Both the position numbers and the translations under genes were made by a program. A DNA stretch of 64,000 nucleotides, taken from assembly GCF_020740795.1 (NCBI RefSeq), contig NC_067282.1, forward strand, positions 166,214,274 through 166,278,273, given 5' to 3'. This document shows, in pieces, positions 1 through 12,029 of this stretch (positions within the stretch are counted from its first letter, which is position 1; the number at the start of each line of letters is the position of its first letter). This DNA comes from Apus apus. Taxonomy: Eukaryota; Chordata; Aves; Apodiformes; Apodidae. The notes under the pieces are model-generated. The model ran no database searches and was not told the origin of the DNA. It worked only from the letters and a program-made list of their open reading frames with translations.

Positions 1-1262
1 GAAGAAGGTGATTTGTTGTTTCCTGCCGGTGCCAGGAGGTTCCATTCATTGCCGTTTTGTGCTTTGTACGCAGAAGGCACTACACCAGTGCATGTTTGAT
101 ACAGATATTTGCCAGAGGCTTACAAAGCTTCCCATATGGCATCTCCACACAGTGCTCATGAGCTCAGATTTTCTCTACACAGAACTGAGGTGATGAAACA
201 GTGTCTCTGTCAAACTAGAAGCCTCCAGGAACCAGCACTAATGCCTCAGAAACATTTTAAAGGGTCTTTTGTTTTGTTTTGATAGTACCTGGAAGTTTTC
301 TGGCCTTTTAACATTTTGTTCTAATTCTCATCCTAAATGCCCCTGCCTCTTCCCTGTATCTTATTTTTCTACTTAGAAAATGGGAAACAGCTTTAGGAGG
401 TTAAATAGTTGTGCTTGAAAACTTTTGAAATACCATTCCCATTTAGATTTGAAATTGTTACTTTATGATGAAAGTAAGATGTTCTTTGACTTTGTCTCTC
501 AACCTTAAAAACACTTAAGCAAGGGTTTTTTTCGAAATGTAGACAAAGAATGTGCTTGTCCTCTTCCTCGCTTTAGTAATTCTCTCTGTGTAGAGAAGAG
601 TGGGGGGATGGACAGTGTCTAAAAAGGAGAGAACTTACCTCCTGCCATCCTGCTCCATCTCCTCCATTGCCCTAACAACAGAAATCACTTGCTGATTTTT
701 AAGAGCAATACTAAATTTGAGATAAGTCAAGTTTATATATGACTGAGAGGGACAATCTTCAGTCAAGCCTAATGATAAATTATACAGTGGTACTTAAGGT
801 CCTTTTCTCATTGTGGGAGATAAAAGCACTCTTTATCACACTTTCATAGATCATTAATTAATTTTAGGACATCTCCAGAAGGCAAAATGTATGCCTAGTG
901 CTTCAGAAGGATGTAACATATGGGAATGCAACATAATTGGTCAAAGTGAGTTGGGTGACAACTAAACCCAAGTCTGATGCCTAAGCCTGACCTGACGGTT
1001 AGTTGGTACTTTCATTCACTCCCCAAATAGGCAACTGTAAATATAGTAAAAGAGAAAGCAAACTTTATTTAAGAGATCTGTGCTTAGAGCTGTTTCTTAG
1101 TTTGCTTGTTGTACTAAAAACGGGATGTGTTTTTACCCCAAACATTTTACCCCAAATGAAAACTGTATAACAAAACTAAGTATTTTAATAAGGAGTTTTA
1201 ACCCCAAACTAAATTTTCCTTAGGAATAAACATTGAAAAAACCCACATAATATTCTCATTAA

Positions 1263-1511
1263 ATGTCACTTGATGGTTTTGACCACATCCATAAATATCT
1301 CAGTCATCTCATTGATGGTCAACCTGTACATTCACAACTGCTAGATCTCAGTGCCCCAAGGTTTAAAGAATCTTTCCCCCCAGCTACCAACTTTGTGAAG
1401 CTGAGGGAATATTTATCCCAAAGACAGAAGGATTATCAAGACAGTGAGTTGCTTAAGAGGGTTAAGGAAACTTTAATTTGGGAGGAGGACAAGAAGCTGT
1501 GTAAAAAATAG
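1263..1511 (+). other. Unidentified 82-codon ORF, coding status uncertain
   Basis: An ATG-started frame of 82 codons ends at TAG; an in-frame TAA lies directly before the ATG. The predicted peptide is hydrophilic, with a Lys/Glu/Asp-rich C-terminal half and no membrane segment or signal peptide. Its composition is more protein-like than that of the other small ORFs nearby. I do not recognise a family. There is no clear splice site, CpG island or polyadenylation signal tying it to a transcript. It could be a remnant of a retrocopy, an isolated exon, or chance; chance is the default for a single ORF of this length. Confidence 0.2.
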
Positions 1512-1744
1512 GGGAATTGAGCCCCACTATTCCCATTCCCCCTCCTGTGCATGCCATCCATGGAATCAGCCCCAGAAACACTGTAGAGTTGTGTGACAGG
1601 AGACTTCTCACTGTACAACACCTCCAACCTGAGGGCTGAACTTGTGTCCCCATGCCCAAAGGTGCCACAGCATGGCTGTGCCTTCCCCAGCACCTGATGG
1701 TGGTGCCATCAGCCCCAGTGCTGATCATTTGTGAAATGCCAGCT

Positions 1745-1835
1745 GGGATTGAATTGTTTTCCCAAGGCCACAAGGCAGCTCTGTAGATGACCTGGGACTC
1801 ATACCCACATCTTGCAGCACCCAGGAAGTCATCCT
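1745..1835 (+). repeat. Possible ancient MIR (core-SINE) fragment
   Basis: The segment has the pattern of the MIR core: a 'cccaaggccaca' block (MIR: cccaaggtcaca), then a stretch equivalent to 'gctagtaagtggcagagc', then 'cctgggactcataccca' (MIR: ctgggattcgaaccca). The match is from memory and degraded, as expected for a repeat older than the bird-mammal split. A RepeatMasker run would settle it. Confidence 0.4.
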
Positions 1836-4800
1836 CCTCTTCCTTGCTCAGCTCCAGTTTGAGAAAGGAGCTCCATATGGATGTATAAAATGGTAGAGAT
1901 TTATGGATTCAGAGTTTTATGCAGGCTGTTATGGTGATTTAGAGTTGGGTCAGAACCAAAACCTTTGATCACACACACAAATTTGGGTGGTATTTGAAAT
2001 CTGGATCCACTTCTGAAGTCTGCATCTGACTCATCTCCAGCCACAGACATGTTGTTTTATGGTTTTATTTCTATTCCAGGGGGACATTGTCATGCATGGC
2101 TTGTAGCAGACAGAGGAGGTGGGGATCTCTATATGATTTATATTCAAGGTAATGCATACATAACTACATCTCTATTTCTTTAGCACACAGCAAGATATAA
2201 ATTTAACTTTATTTATTTGCTGCACTAGGAAACAATGCAGCTCCCTTGGCAACACACCAGCCACAGACAGGACTTGGGTAGAAGAGAGATTCAAAGTCAG
2301 TCTCCTAGCTGACTTTTTAAAGTCATAAAGCCATTTGTAGATGCAACAGTAATGGCAGTAAACAGATCAGTTTAGGGACAGTAAAGGAAAAAAACCAACC
2401 AAACAAAAAATACCCAACCCAGCAGAAATATTTATCTAAGAGTCTAAGAGAATGCTGGAACACTTTGCATCTGAAAATGTCCAAGAAGAAGCATTTAATG
2501 TTTGGCTTCCGTAAACTGCTTTGCTAGTGAGACTGTTGAAAGCAAATTCCCAAACTTCTGATATTTTAAAAGGTTATGATTTCTGGTTTTTTAAGCCCAG
2601 TAATTTAATCTCTGTGCAGCAGAAGATTGTATTACCCTGGGAGAAAAGTCATTTATTTATCTGGGAATAGATGACCTCGTTGAATATGATTCACTTATCT
2701 GTGGTTTTAGGTGAACAGCTTTTTTAAAATTGATCAGGAGCACTAGCTGTTCCACTAGCTCTGGGGGGTGAGGGGGAAAGAGGAAAAAAAGTTATGTTCT
2801 GAAAAAAGGCAATGGCTGCTTCTTTTTCTGGAAAATAGCAAATCTAACAGGTGTAAGGCAGAACTAAATTAATGTGAAAGTAAGAATGCATTTCCATATG
2901 CCATTTTGAAAGCTCTGGAGGGAACTGAATCAGTTTCCACATGGAAAGGCAGTGGCACAGACACACAGTGGGATCTGTATCCCAACCAAGACATGCATCT
3001 TCCCAAGGGACTACACTGATACTGAACCACACCTTGAATTCCTGGGGAGAAACACCTGCATGTGTCAGGAGCCTGAAGTCCAATTTACACAGGCAGCAGT
3101 ACCAGCATGCACAGTGACAGGGCTCCCTCTTGGCTTCTCCCTTATCTCCAGGACCCAGGGGAGGTCTCTGACCAGATTTTTTCCTCCTCTAGTCACTGCT
3201 TTACCTGTCCACTGAAACGTTATCCTAGTCCATGAGCAAGGTCCTTTTGAAGTCCTTTTGGGTTGCAGTCACATATTACTCAGGTGTGCAACAGCATCCT
3301 GCCTACTAGCTACTAATTCTGAGACACCTGACCAAGCAGTGGATGCAAATTTACAGAAAGACCTATGTCACAGATCCTGAGATAACCTAGGCAGAAACAC
3401 GTGGGTAAGCCAAACTTTTGGAAGCCCAGCTCCCACAGTGAAATTCACTACTGCAGTGGAGGCACACAGTTCCTTACACCATGCATGGTGACAGCCAGAT
3501 ACTTAGAAGGATAGTGATGTGATGTCCCCATGCTGAGCAGGAAGCTGTCATATCTAGCCAGGAGGAAATAAGAGGAGAAAAGTGAGACTACAAAGCCAAT
3601 TAACTACTCCACTGCTCTGATGGTGATTCTAAGCTGTACACCTCCTCCTTGAGCTACACCTTGGAGCGAGGTCAGTCATAGAGCAGTCACAGCTGTCCAA
3701 AAAGAGACATCATCTCATGCATTTGAAATACCTTGACATGTCTGAGAAGGGCCTGGCAAAAAAAAATGAACCTGAAGGTCCAAGTTACTCTAGATCATTG
3801 CAAGTAACACTAGACATGTTCATTCAGGCAACAAAAGCTGACCCTTGTGCATTCTAGCAAACCAACCTCCACTGGTCCTTCAGAAAATCCCTTGAGAGCC
3901 ACAGAGGAAAGCTTCAAAGGCTGGGAGTGTTCCTGCTTAGCGTTGCCCTTGAACACCGAGTGAAGTAGAGTTGGCCTATGTTGATGATGGATTTAAACCC
4001 TCTGGAGACTGGGACATACATTTGGAGCTGGCATTAACAATAAAAATACCTAACTGCATTTAGGTTTAAGTTAATTCTTCCGTGGCCAACACTGAATCAA
4101 AGCTCAAAACAAACTGCAGCAATTTTCACTCTGTTCTTCTTGTGCTTGCTCAGACGCAGCAGGTAAAACAGCGCTGTTACCTGGATACCTCACATCAAAA
4201 CGAGCATTACTGGACATATAAGCATAGGTTACTGTGTCCCCATGGAGGACCAAATTCTGCCAGTTCCACATAAAGAGAGAAAGGTCACCAGTATAAGTCT
4301 GAAGTCAGAGAGCAAAACCCATAGTCTCTGCATCCAGCAGCACCCTCCACTCCAGAAGTCTCTGCCACTAAAACTGCTGGATTTACAAGGGTCAGCATGT
4401 TCTTCCAGGCCCCAAGGTGCCATTAATAATACAGCTAAGCAAAGATGAGAGCTAGTTGTTGCTAAAAGGCATGATCCCACTTTCCCCTTCTTGCTTACAC
4501 TTTCCACTTGGCAGCAGCTCTCAACTCACCAGACTGTCTCCAGGCAGACAGGGGAGCGCCAGGAAAGTGGTGTGAGCACACGCTGGGTGCAGGAAGAGCC
4601 ACGGGGATGCCCCTTTCAAGGACAATTGCCTAGTAAATCAAGTTACCTGCAGCATCAAATTGCATCACCAGAAATGGCCTTGGGCCTTTTCCAGAGCAAC
4701 TTTCCTTTAACCAAAAACTCTGTCAAAGTGTCTCTTCTTCCCCTTTCTATCCCAGTTGCTGGGTAGAGGGTACCAACTTCTGCTGCCACTGGCAGAACAA

Positions 4801-7800
4801 ACAGCAGGTTCCAAGTGTGATGTAGCTGAAGAGCACTTCATTTTGAAGAAGGACTCAGGTGACTTTGTCACAGATATTTCATGCTTGCTGTTTGCACAGC
4901 TTTTTAGTTCCTCAACTTATTTGTGAAGGAATTCCAGAACAGTCAACAGAGGATGTAAAGCTGATAGCTTATCGCCCTTGAACCATAAAAGACACATGCA
5001 TCCCAATATATATCAGGATAGAAGAAGGAAGTAATATAGTTTTTCTAGAGTGTGAATGCTGGTGCTCTACAGAAGCCAGTTCATATAAAAGACTTCTAAA
5101 GGCTGGTAATTCAGTGCTGACTTTTTCAGCTGTGTGGAAAACTACAAACACAGCAGCTCTGTCATATTTGTGAAATGTAAAATGAAAATATATTGATGCC
5201 TGATATCTCCAGCTGGGTTTGTTCTGCTATTTATGTCCTGCTTCAAATAGGAAAAAATTAGAATGGTATGGTAATGCTTACATTGACAGTATTCACATAA
5301 CAAGGCTTGGACTATGGGCATACAGAGCAGTTCTGTTTCAATTACTGTACTTCTGAAAATGTCCTACAGGAAAAAAGAGATAACAAAGCAGAGTATTCAT
5401 GTTCAGTGGCTTTTTGATGCTGGAATTCACCCTGGTTTTATCTATCTATAAAATAATCACAAAAAAATATACCAAAGCAAAAATATGGCTGTTCTAGGTA
5501 GTGTGGTTTCTTAGAGAAACTCAAACCACACACAAATATTCAGAGTGAGACCAAGTCTGAAAATTGCCAAGGCCCACAGTGGCACTAAAGCATTAACAAT
5601 CGCTTGTATTCCTTTCCCCTAATGCTGTAATACAGCTGATGTGTCAAAATAAAAATGCCTTATGCTGTGAAGGCAGAGACATGGGAGAGGGCCAAACACC
5701 TTCATACTCCCAAAAGGAACAGTCCTCCATGCAGGGGGGATCTCACAGATTTCACTCAGTATTTCTTCACTCAGTGCTTCCTGACTCACAACCTTACATG
5801 CATATTAAGAGCATCACCTCAAGATCGTCTTTGAGAGGCTGAGATCAGCAACTGGGAGGCAGCTCACATTGACTTTAATTGAATTTTATGTTTCTATCAT
5901 TTCACATGAAAATTGGGCTTTAAATTTCTTTTTTTGTTTTGTTTTGTTTTTTTTCCTCTGGAGATTGCAGAAGTCTGGGGAGCAAAGCATTATATTACCC
6001 TGCAAACGGAAATGTGTTGTTTTCACTGTAAATGAGTGTGAAGAATTGGATGCCTGTGACTGCAGAGCCAGCTCATGGAGACACCATGTCTTCTTGATAA
6101 AGGGTTTGCAATAACTATTTGCAAGGCGGAAGTTTGGGCATTAACCATAAGCTTATATAGCCTTTTAGTCTCACATCAGGATAAAAACACCAGAGGGTCA
6201 ATTCTAGATGGAACATTAAAACTTGCATTATAGTGATGCTCTCTTCCATCACTCTGGTCATTACAGGTAATTTTCAACACATCCACTCTGAAGTGCAATG
6301 CAACCATTCATTAGGAAGAGCTAAACAAAGATATACCTTCAAACTGTGGGCATACTGCCTTTATAGCATAAGTCCAATAGCTCCCATAAGCAAAAGAGGT
6401 TTTTGCCAGCTCTGGCTGGACCCACAGTAAAATTCCAGCTACTGCATTTCCTCTTCAGTAAGTGATATCAGCGCTATGCTATGTCACTAGGAGTGTTAAA
6501 CATGCCAAAAGCTCCCCTCTTCCTTTTTTTGTTTTAATTTTCAAGTGAGCAGGGGATTGATTTGGCCAAACACTTGATCTGGGTTTATATTCTCCCATGT
6601 GGAACTTAAGCTGCTTTTTTAACATAACCCATGGCCCTCGCTCATGACTTAACACAGACTAGCAAAGTTGAACAATGAACCTCTGTGTAAAGCTCATAAT
6701 TGAAATGTTCAGAATGAAAGGGAGCATGTAAGCCCATGAAGGACACTAGCCTGCCTTCAAGGGATGTTTTTCTCCTATTTTCTTAAACACACTGAATCTA
6801 CCTGTCTTTTTCTCAGAAAAGTATATCCCCTTGCCAGACTGTTGCAAAATTATCTGACTCAAGAAGAAATGCAAGAAATGGGATTTGTGAACACTCAAGA
6901 CTGCCAAGAAACCAGCTGAATGTAGTACAAAATCTGGTAGGTTCCAAATATTTAATCTTCTTACAATACTATTGTGTTAGGGGGCAATACCTATTACTGC
7001 TTCCATGATACTGCAATAACAACATCCATCCTACCTGGAAACCAATGCATTTTGCTTTTAAAGGGGACAGAATCCTAAGAAGTGTCTGCAGGCAGATGCA
7101 AATCTCAAGCCATTGCAAGAATAAGGGAGATCACCACCTGCTGCTGCCGCCGCTGTTTTGGAGACTGCTCCTGGAGGAACTGCCTGCTGCCATCTATTGA
7201 TGCACAGGAGGAAGGCGCAGGACCAGCAAGTCCCCAGTCAGCTGCTTCAGTGAACACTTTCCTTGTTTGGGTTTGAAGTACCGTAGATCTGAGATGTGTA
7301 CTCTGAAATAAATCCTTACTCAGTGACTCAAGAGCAGTAGCATTAATTAACGTAGCTCAAGCCAAGAGTTTGCTGCAGACAGACCTTGCTACAGAGCCCA
7401 GCACAGCAGGGTGGAGCCAATAAGCATGACTAAAAGCAAGGAGTTCACCCCCATAGGGTGGGCTAAACCTCAGAACCTTAAACACTGTGAATAACCTTAT
7501 TCCACCCCCTTCCTTTCCAACGGAATGGGAAGCATTAAGATCTTGACTTTTAAGAGGTCATGGTGTCTGTTCACTGCATCTGCAACGAGAAGTTAAATGA
7601 ATTTGTGACTGTCACCTTCATCAAGCACCCACAGCACTGAGGTTCCTTAGCCTGGATAAAGGGAGGAACCTCCTAGCCAATGCTGGCAGCAGGCAAAGGT
7701 GAGAACAGCATCTCATGGGAGCAGTGAACAGCCAAGCCAGCTGCTCAGTGTGACACAGCTGCAGTCACTGTGGGGGAACACTTTGCTGTCAGAAGAAAGC

Positions 7801-8812
7801 AAGAGTGGTGGTGAGGCAACCCTTCCTAGAAGGCAGCTGCCTTTGCCACTGCAGTTCAGAAGCAGTTTTATTCCAGGTAAAAAAAGAATTCAGGGTCTGC
7901 TGCACCTGGTACTGGATGCCTCAGTCCTAAGCAGCTCAGCACCTTTGATGTGATCTGCCCACAGGCAAGGAGCAGAGTGTCAGTCTCCTGTAATCCAAGC
8001 CAGTCTCCTCCCGTACACCTGTGGTGCACACTGGGAGAACACAAAAAGGTCACACTCACCAACTACATGTTGCAAAAATCATAGGCGTCAAAAAAATAAA
8101 TAAGCAAAAGCTGCCTTAGGGATGGAGTTTTTAGTATGGCTGTCACCTGAAAGGCCAGTAAGCCCTGGGGTGAGTATGAATGGTAGGGATTAACTGGAGG
8201 TAAGCGACTGCGTCTTTGAAAGCACAGAGCACACCAAGGAGATTTATTTGAGTTTCTTCAATGCTAGGCAGCAAAGGGATGGGAAGGTTTCAGACTATGA
8301 ATACAGGCTAGAAAAATTATTGCAGAGTGTTGTCATGAAAGAAGCAAGTTTTAAAAGGGAATCTTTACTCATCATCTGATCCTAGTTAACCCTGGTAAGA
8401 ACAATGACAGGAACATCTATGAGTTTGTCCCTGTAGATAATAGGTTAGAGTGGAAGAAGACAGGCAACCAAAGAGCTTAGATCCCATTGGAATGGATGTC
8501 TTACTTACTATTGGCATCCTGCTGATTCATTGCTGCCAGGATTTTCTTAAAACAAAAGAGCTCTTATTCTTCCCTTCCCTTTATACAGTTTAACACTGCT
8601 GTTACCTGCAGATTTAGACTCTGACAGCAGAGAAGTATGCACCTCTGAAGTTCCCAGTGAACATACAAAGACTTTAGTGGGAGTGGAGGGACAATGTGGA
8701 CTCACTCACCTATTTTGTTCGGTAATATTTTAATAACCTTGGTGGGTTTTTTTTTTATAAAGTGGCAGCTAGCAGTTCCTCTGGCAATAGCCAGAGGATT
8801 GTTTTCAAAGAA

Positions 8813-10276
8813 ACATAGAATGGTTTGGGTTGGAAGGCACCTTAAAGATCATCTAGCTCCAACCCCTTGACCAGGTTGCTCAAAGCCCCATCCAACCTGC
8901 CCTTGAACACTTCCAATGACAGGGCACCCACAGCTTCCCTGGGCAACCTCCTGCCAGTGTTTCGTCACCCTCATAGTGAAGAATTTATTCCAAATCTTCC
9001 CTCTTTCAGCTTAAAACCATAGCCCTTTGTCCTATCACTACATGCCCTTGTAGTGATGGTTTTCCTGTAGGCCCCTTCAGGTACTGGAAGGCTGCTATGA
9101 AGTCTCTCCAGAGCCTTCTCTTCTCCAGGCTGAACAACCCCAACTCTCTCAGCCTGTCTTCACAGCAGAGGTGCTCCAGCCCTCAGATCCTCTTTGTGGC
9201 CCTCCTTTGGACTTGCCTCAACAGCTCCATGTCCTTCTTGTGCTGGGGACTTCAGAACTGGACACAGTACTCCACATGGGGTCTCATGAGAGTGGAGGAT
9301 GGGGGGAGAATCATTTCCCTTGACCATTTGGCTTTCTGGGCTGCAAGTGGAAATTGCTGGGTCACGTTGAGCTTCTCATCAACCAACACCTCCAAGTCCT
9401 CCTCAGGGCTGCTCACAATCCCTTCCCCACTCAGCCTGGATTTTTGCTTGGGATTGCCCTGACCCATGTGCAGGACCTTGCACTTAGCCTGGTTGAACTT
9501 CATACAGTTTGCATGGACCCACCTCTCAAGCCTGTCAAGGTCCCTCTGGATGGCATCCCTTCCCTCCAGTATGTTGACCATATCGCACAGCTTGGTGACA
9601 TCAGCAAACTTGCTGAGGGTGCACTCAATTCCACTGCCCATGACATCAAGAAGGATGTTAAACAGTGTTGGTCCTAGTACCAATGCTTGAGGAATGCCAC
9701 GTGTCACTGGTCTCCTCTTGGACATTGATCCATTGACTGCAATTCTTTGAGTGTGACCAGCCAGCCAATTCCTTATCCACCTAGTCCATCCATCAAGTCC
9801 ATGTCTCTCTAATTTAGAGACCAGGATTTTTTATATATTTTTTTTTTGCAGGACAGTGTTGAACACGTTGCACAAGTCAGGTAGATTTCATCAGTTCTCT
9901 TCCCTTATCCATCAACGCTGTAACCCCATCATAGAAGACAACCAAATTTGTCAGGCATGACTTTCCCTTGGTGAAGCCATATTGGTTGCTGTCAATCACC
10001 TCCTTATGCCTTAGCATAGCTTCCAGGAGGCTCTGCTCCATGATCTTGCTGGACACAGAGATGAGACTGACTGACCTGTAGTTCTCTGGGTCTTCATTTT
10101 TTTCCCTTTTTGAAAATGAGTGTTATGTTTCCTCTTTTCCAGTCAGTGGGAACTTCACTGCAGTGCCACATTTTCTTAAATACTATGTGTAGTGGCCTAG
10201 CTACTTCATCTGCCAATTTTCTTAGGACCCATGGATGCTCTTGTATAGCTTGCACAGGATAGCACAGCATCAGCAA
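8813..10276 (-). mobile_element. 5'-truncated CR1 LINE retrotransposon
   Basis: Read on the minus strand this is the 3' part of a chicken-repeat-1 LINE. Around 10094-10276 the frame encodes the reverse-transcriptase N-terminal region (pattern EVPTDWKRGN...IFKKGKK). At 9252-9725 it encodes the later RT region with [33 protein letters not shown] and [10 protein letters not shown] blocks. The untranslated 3' end finishes at 8813 with the diagnostic CR1 tail, seen on the plus strand as 'atagaatggtttgggttgga'. Frames are interrupted between 9725 and 10094. The catalytic F/YADD motif reads FADV, so the second aspartate is lost and the copy is dead. No target-site duplication is expected for CR1. 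Confidence 0.95.
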
Positions 10277-11985
10277 ATTACTTCCCTCTGCCCCTGGTTT
10301 TCATGCTATTTTGTAAAATAATCACAAGGAAATTTTCATTCTTCTGAAACCTGGCATTTGTCTTTTCAGGTACATATCATAGAAAAAGTGCAGATTGAGC
10401 AGATGCAGCCATAACAGAACATTCACAATTCTTAATTTTTGAGCCTGGGGATAATGATAATGCACCTGTAAGAAAAGGGCAACTGAAACTCTCTGTTGAA
10501 CAACAACTAAAAACCTGAAGCCTCTTACCTAACAGGGAAGGCTAGACTTCATATATACACTCTGTCTTACTTCATGCTTCAACTATTTCTGTTAGACTGC
10601 CTTTGGTATGTGAACACAGAGAGAAAAGGTTGGCAATCTGTCTGGAGAGACAAATAAACTTGACAGGTTACCTAAGGAAAGTCCTGCACATTCTAAGTGT
10701 CTGCAATTTTAGGCTGAGTAATAAGAATGCTTTACAGATTAATTTCTTGAGGGATAAATTTTGAATTATGGAACCAATCAACCAAGGCTATTTTCTTGTA
10801 ATTTAGGACTAAACATTTAAAGATCTCATTCCATAACCTAGCTCTGCTAGGTGCTGTCTGGTGCACCAAGTGACCATTTATTTAGCATTTCATTTTGGAT
10901 TCCTGTGTTGATGTATGCTCAGCATGCCTCTCGTCTCCATGCAGAGAGGTAATGCACTGATGGCTGCTTTGATCAGCATTGCATACGATTTGGAGAACCA
11001 CAGAGGAAAAACTGACATAGAGACAATCTACAACATTCACTACACACTAACACTTTCAAATGTAAGACGTTGAGAAACACTGTTGTGTTGATTTAGGTGG
11101 TTTCAGTTTGTTGTTTGAACAGGGTATGGAACAGTCCACCACGAATAATCTGGTAACTATTTCATTTGAAGGAGAAAAGAATGGTCATGTCACTCCTAAG
11201 TTACATGGGTGTGTTTAATTACAAGTATTTAGAAAAGTTAGAAGTTAAATTTCTATTCAATGTTTCTTTTTTACATGATTTTGTGAATATTTATGAATTC
11301 CAGTTTCATAATGCAATATTTTTCTAGAGACTCAGTGTGAAACTTGAATGGCTTATACATCACTAAGGCTCCTAAATTGACATTTAGGACTCACAGCAGA
11401 AAAAACTGGGGGTCCTTCAACTCATATTTTGTCTTAAGTGTCAATCTCTCTCTTCTTGGCAAGCACTTTCTCTCACAACATTCAAGTGCAGCAACATCGG
11501 TTTCTTTGCAGATATGTAACAGAGACGTAGGTGTGGAATAGTAAATGGCACGCAATAAGGATGTTCCAGCTCCCTGGTAATCTGATCTACTGCCCTACTA
11601 TTTGCTCTACTGCAAATGTAATTTTTGTTACATCCACAGCCTTTCCCTTTTTTTTTTAACAAAAAAAATCCCCCAAACCTTCATTCCTTTTGACAAAATC
11701 TTATTGTTTTGCTACAGGATAATGGATAATTTCGACCTACTTTAAGGATCAGTTTGTCCCACATCCAGATGATGGCATGAAATCCAAGTATTCCCACTTC
11801 AAATGATGGCAGACAGCCTGACTTTGAAAAGTCCTGGGTTCCCTATTCTCTCCTTTCATCTCTGAACTTAAAATCCGAAAGAGATTAAATAGATGAAACT
11901 TCCTTTTCCGTTTCTGTAAGCAAGTGATCTAGTGTGCAGAAGAATAGATTTCAGAAAGTATTCCAGGGGAAAAGAAGAATAATAA

Positions 11986-12029
11986 AAATATTAACATTAA
12001 CATTAATGCTAATATTAATGTTAATATTT
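11986..12029. repeat. AT-only inverted repeat, 15-bp arms
   Basis: AAATATTAACATTAA at 11986-12000 is perfectly complementary to TTAATGTTAATATTT at 12015-12029, with a 14-nt spacer. It sits in a longer TTAAC/TTAAT-rich stretch followed by an ATATAT run (about 12047-12059). It is best read as low-complexity AT-rich DNA able to form a cruciform. Confidence 0.8.

Larger units (their letters stand above)
1..8812. other. Intergenic region upstream of E2F7, distal part
   Basis: No exon-like conserved reading frame is convincing here. The stretch is AT-rich with short low-complexity runs, for example an A/C-rich run around 2385-2425 and a T-rich run around 5930-5955. It contains one unidentified 82-codon ORF (1263-1511) and one possible ancient MIR fragment (about 1745-1835), listed separately. 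By synteny in other vertebrates it would be part of the long NAV3-E2F7 interval. That assignment is knowledge-based and not shown by the sequence. Confidence 0.6.

Noticed and set aside
9097..9690. Plus-strand ORFs of 74-121 codons across 9.1-9.7 kb
   Set aside because: They are antisense to the CR1 reverse-transcriptase frame and are shadows of the element.
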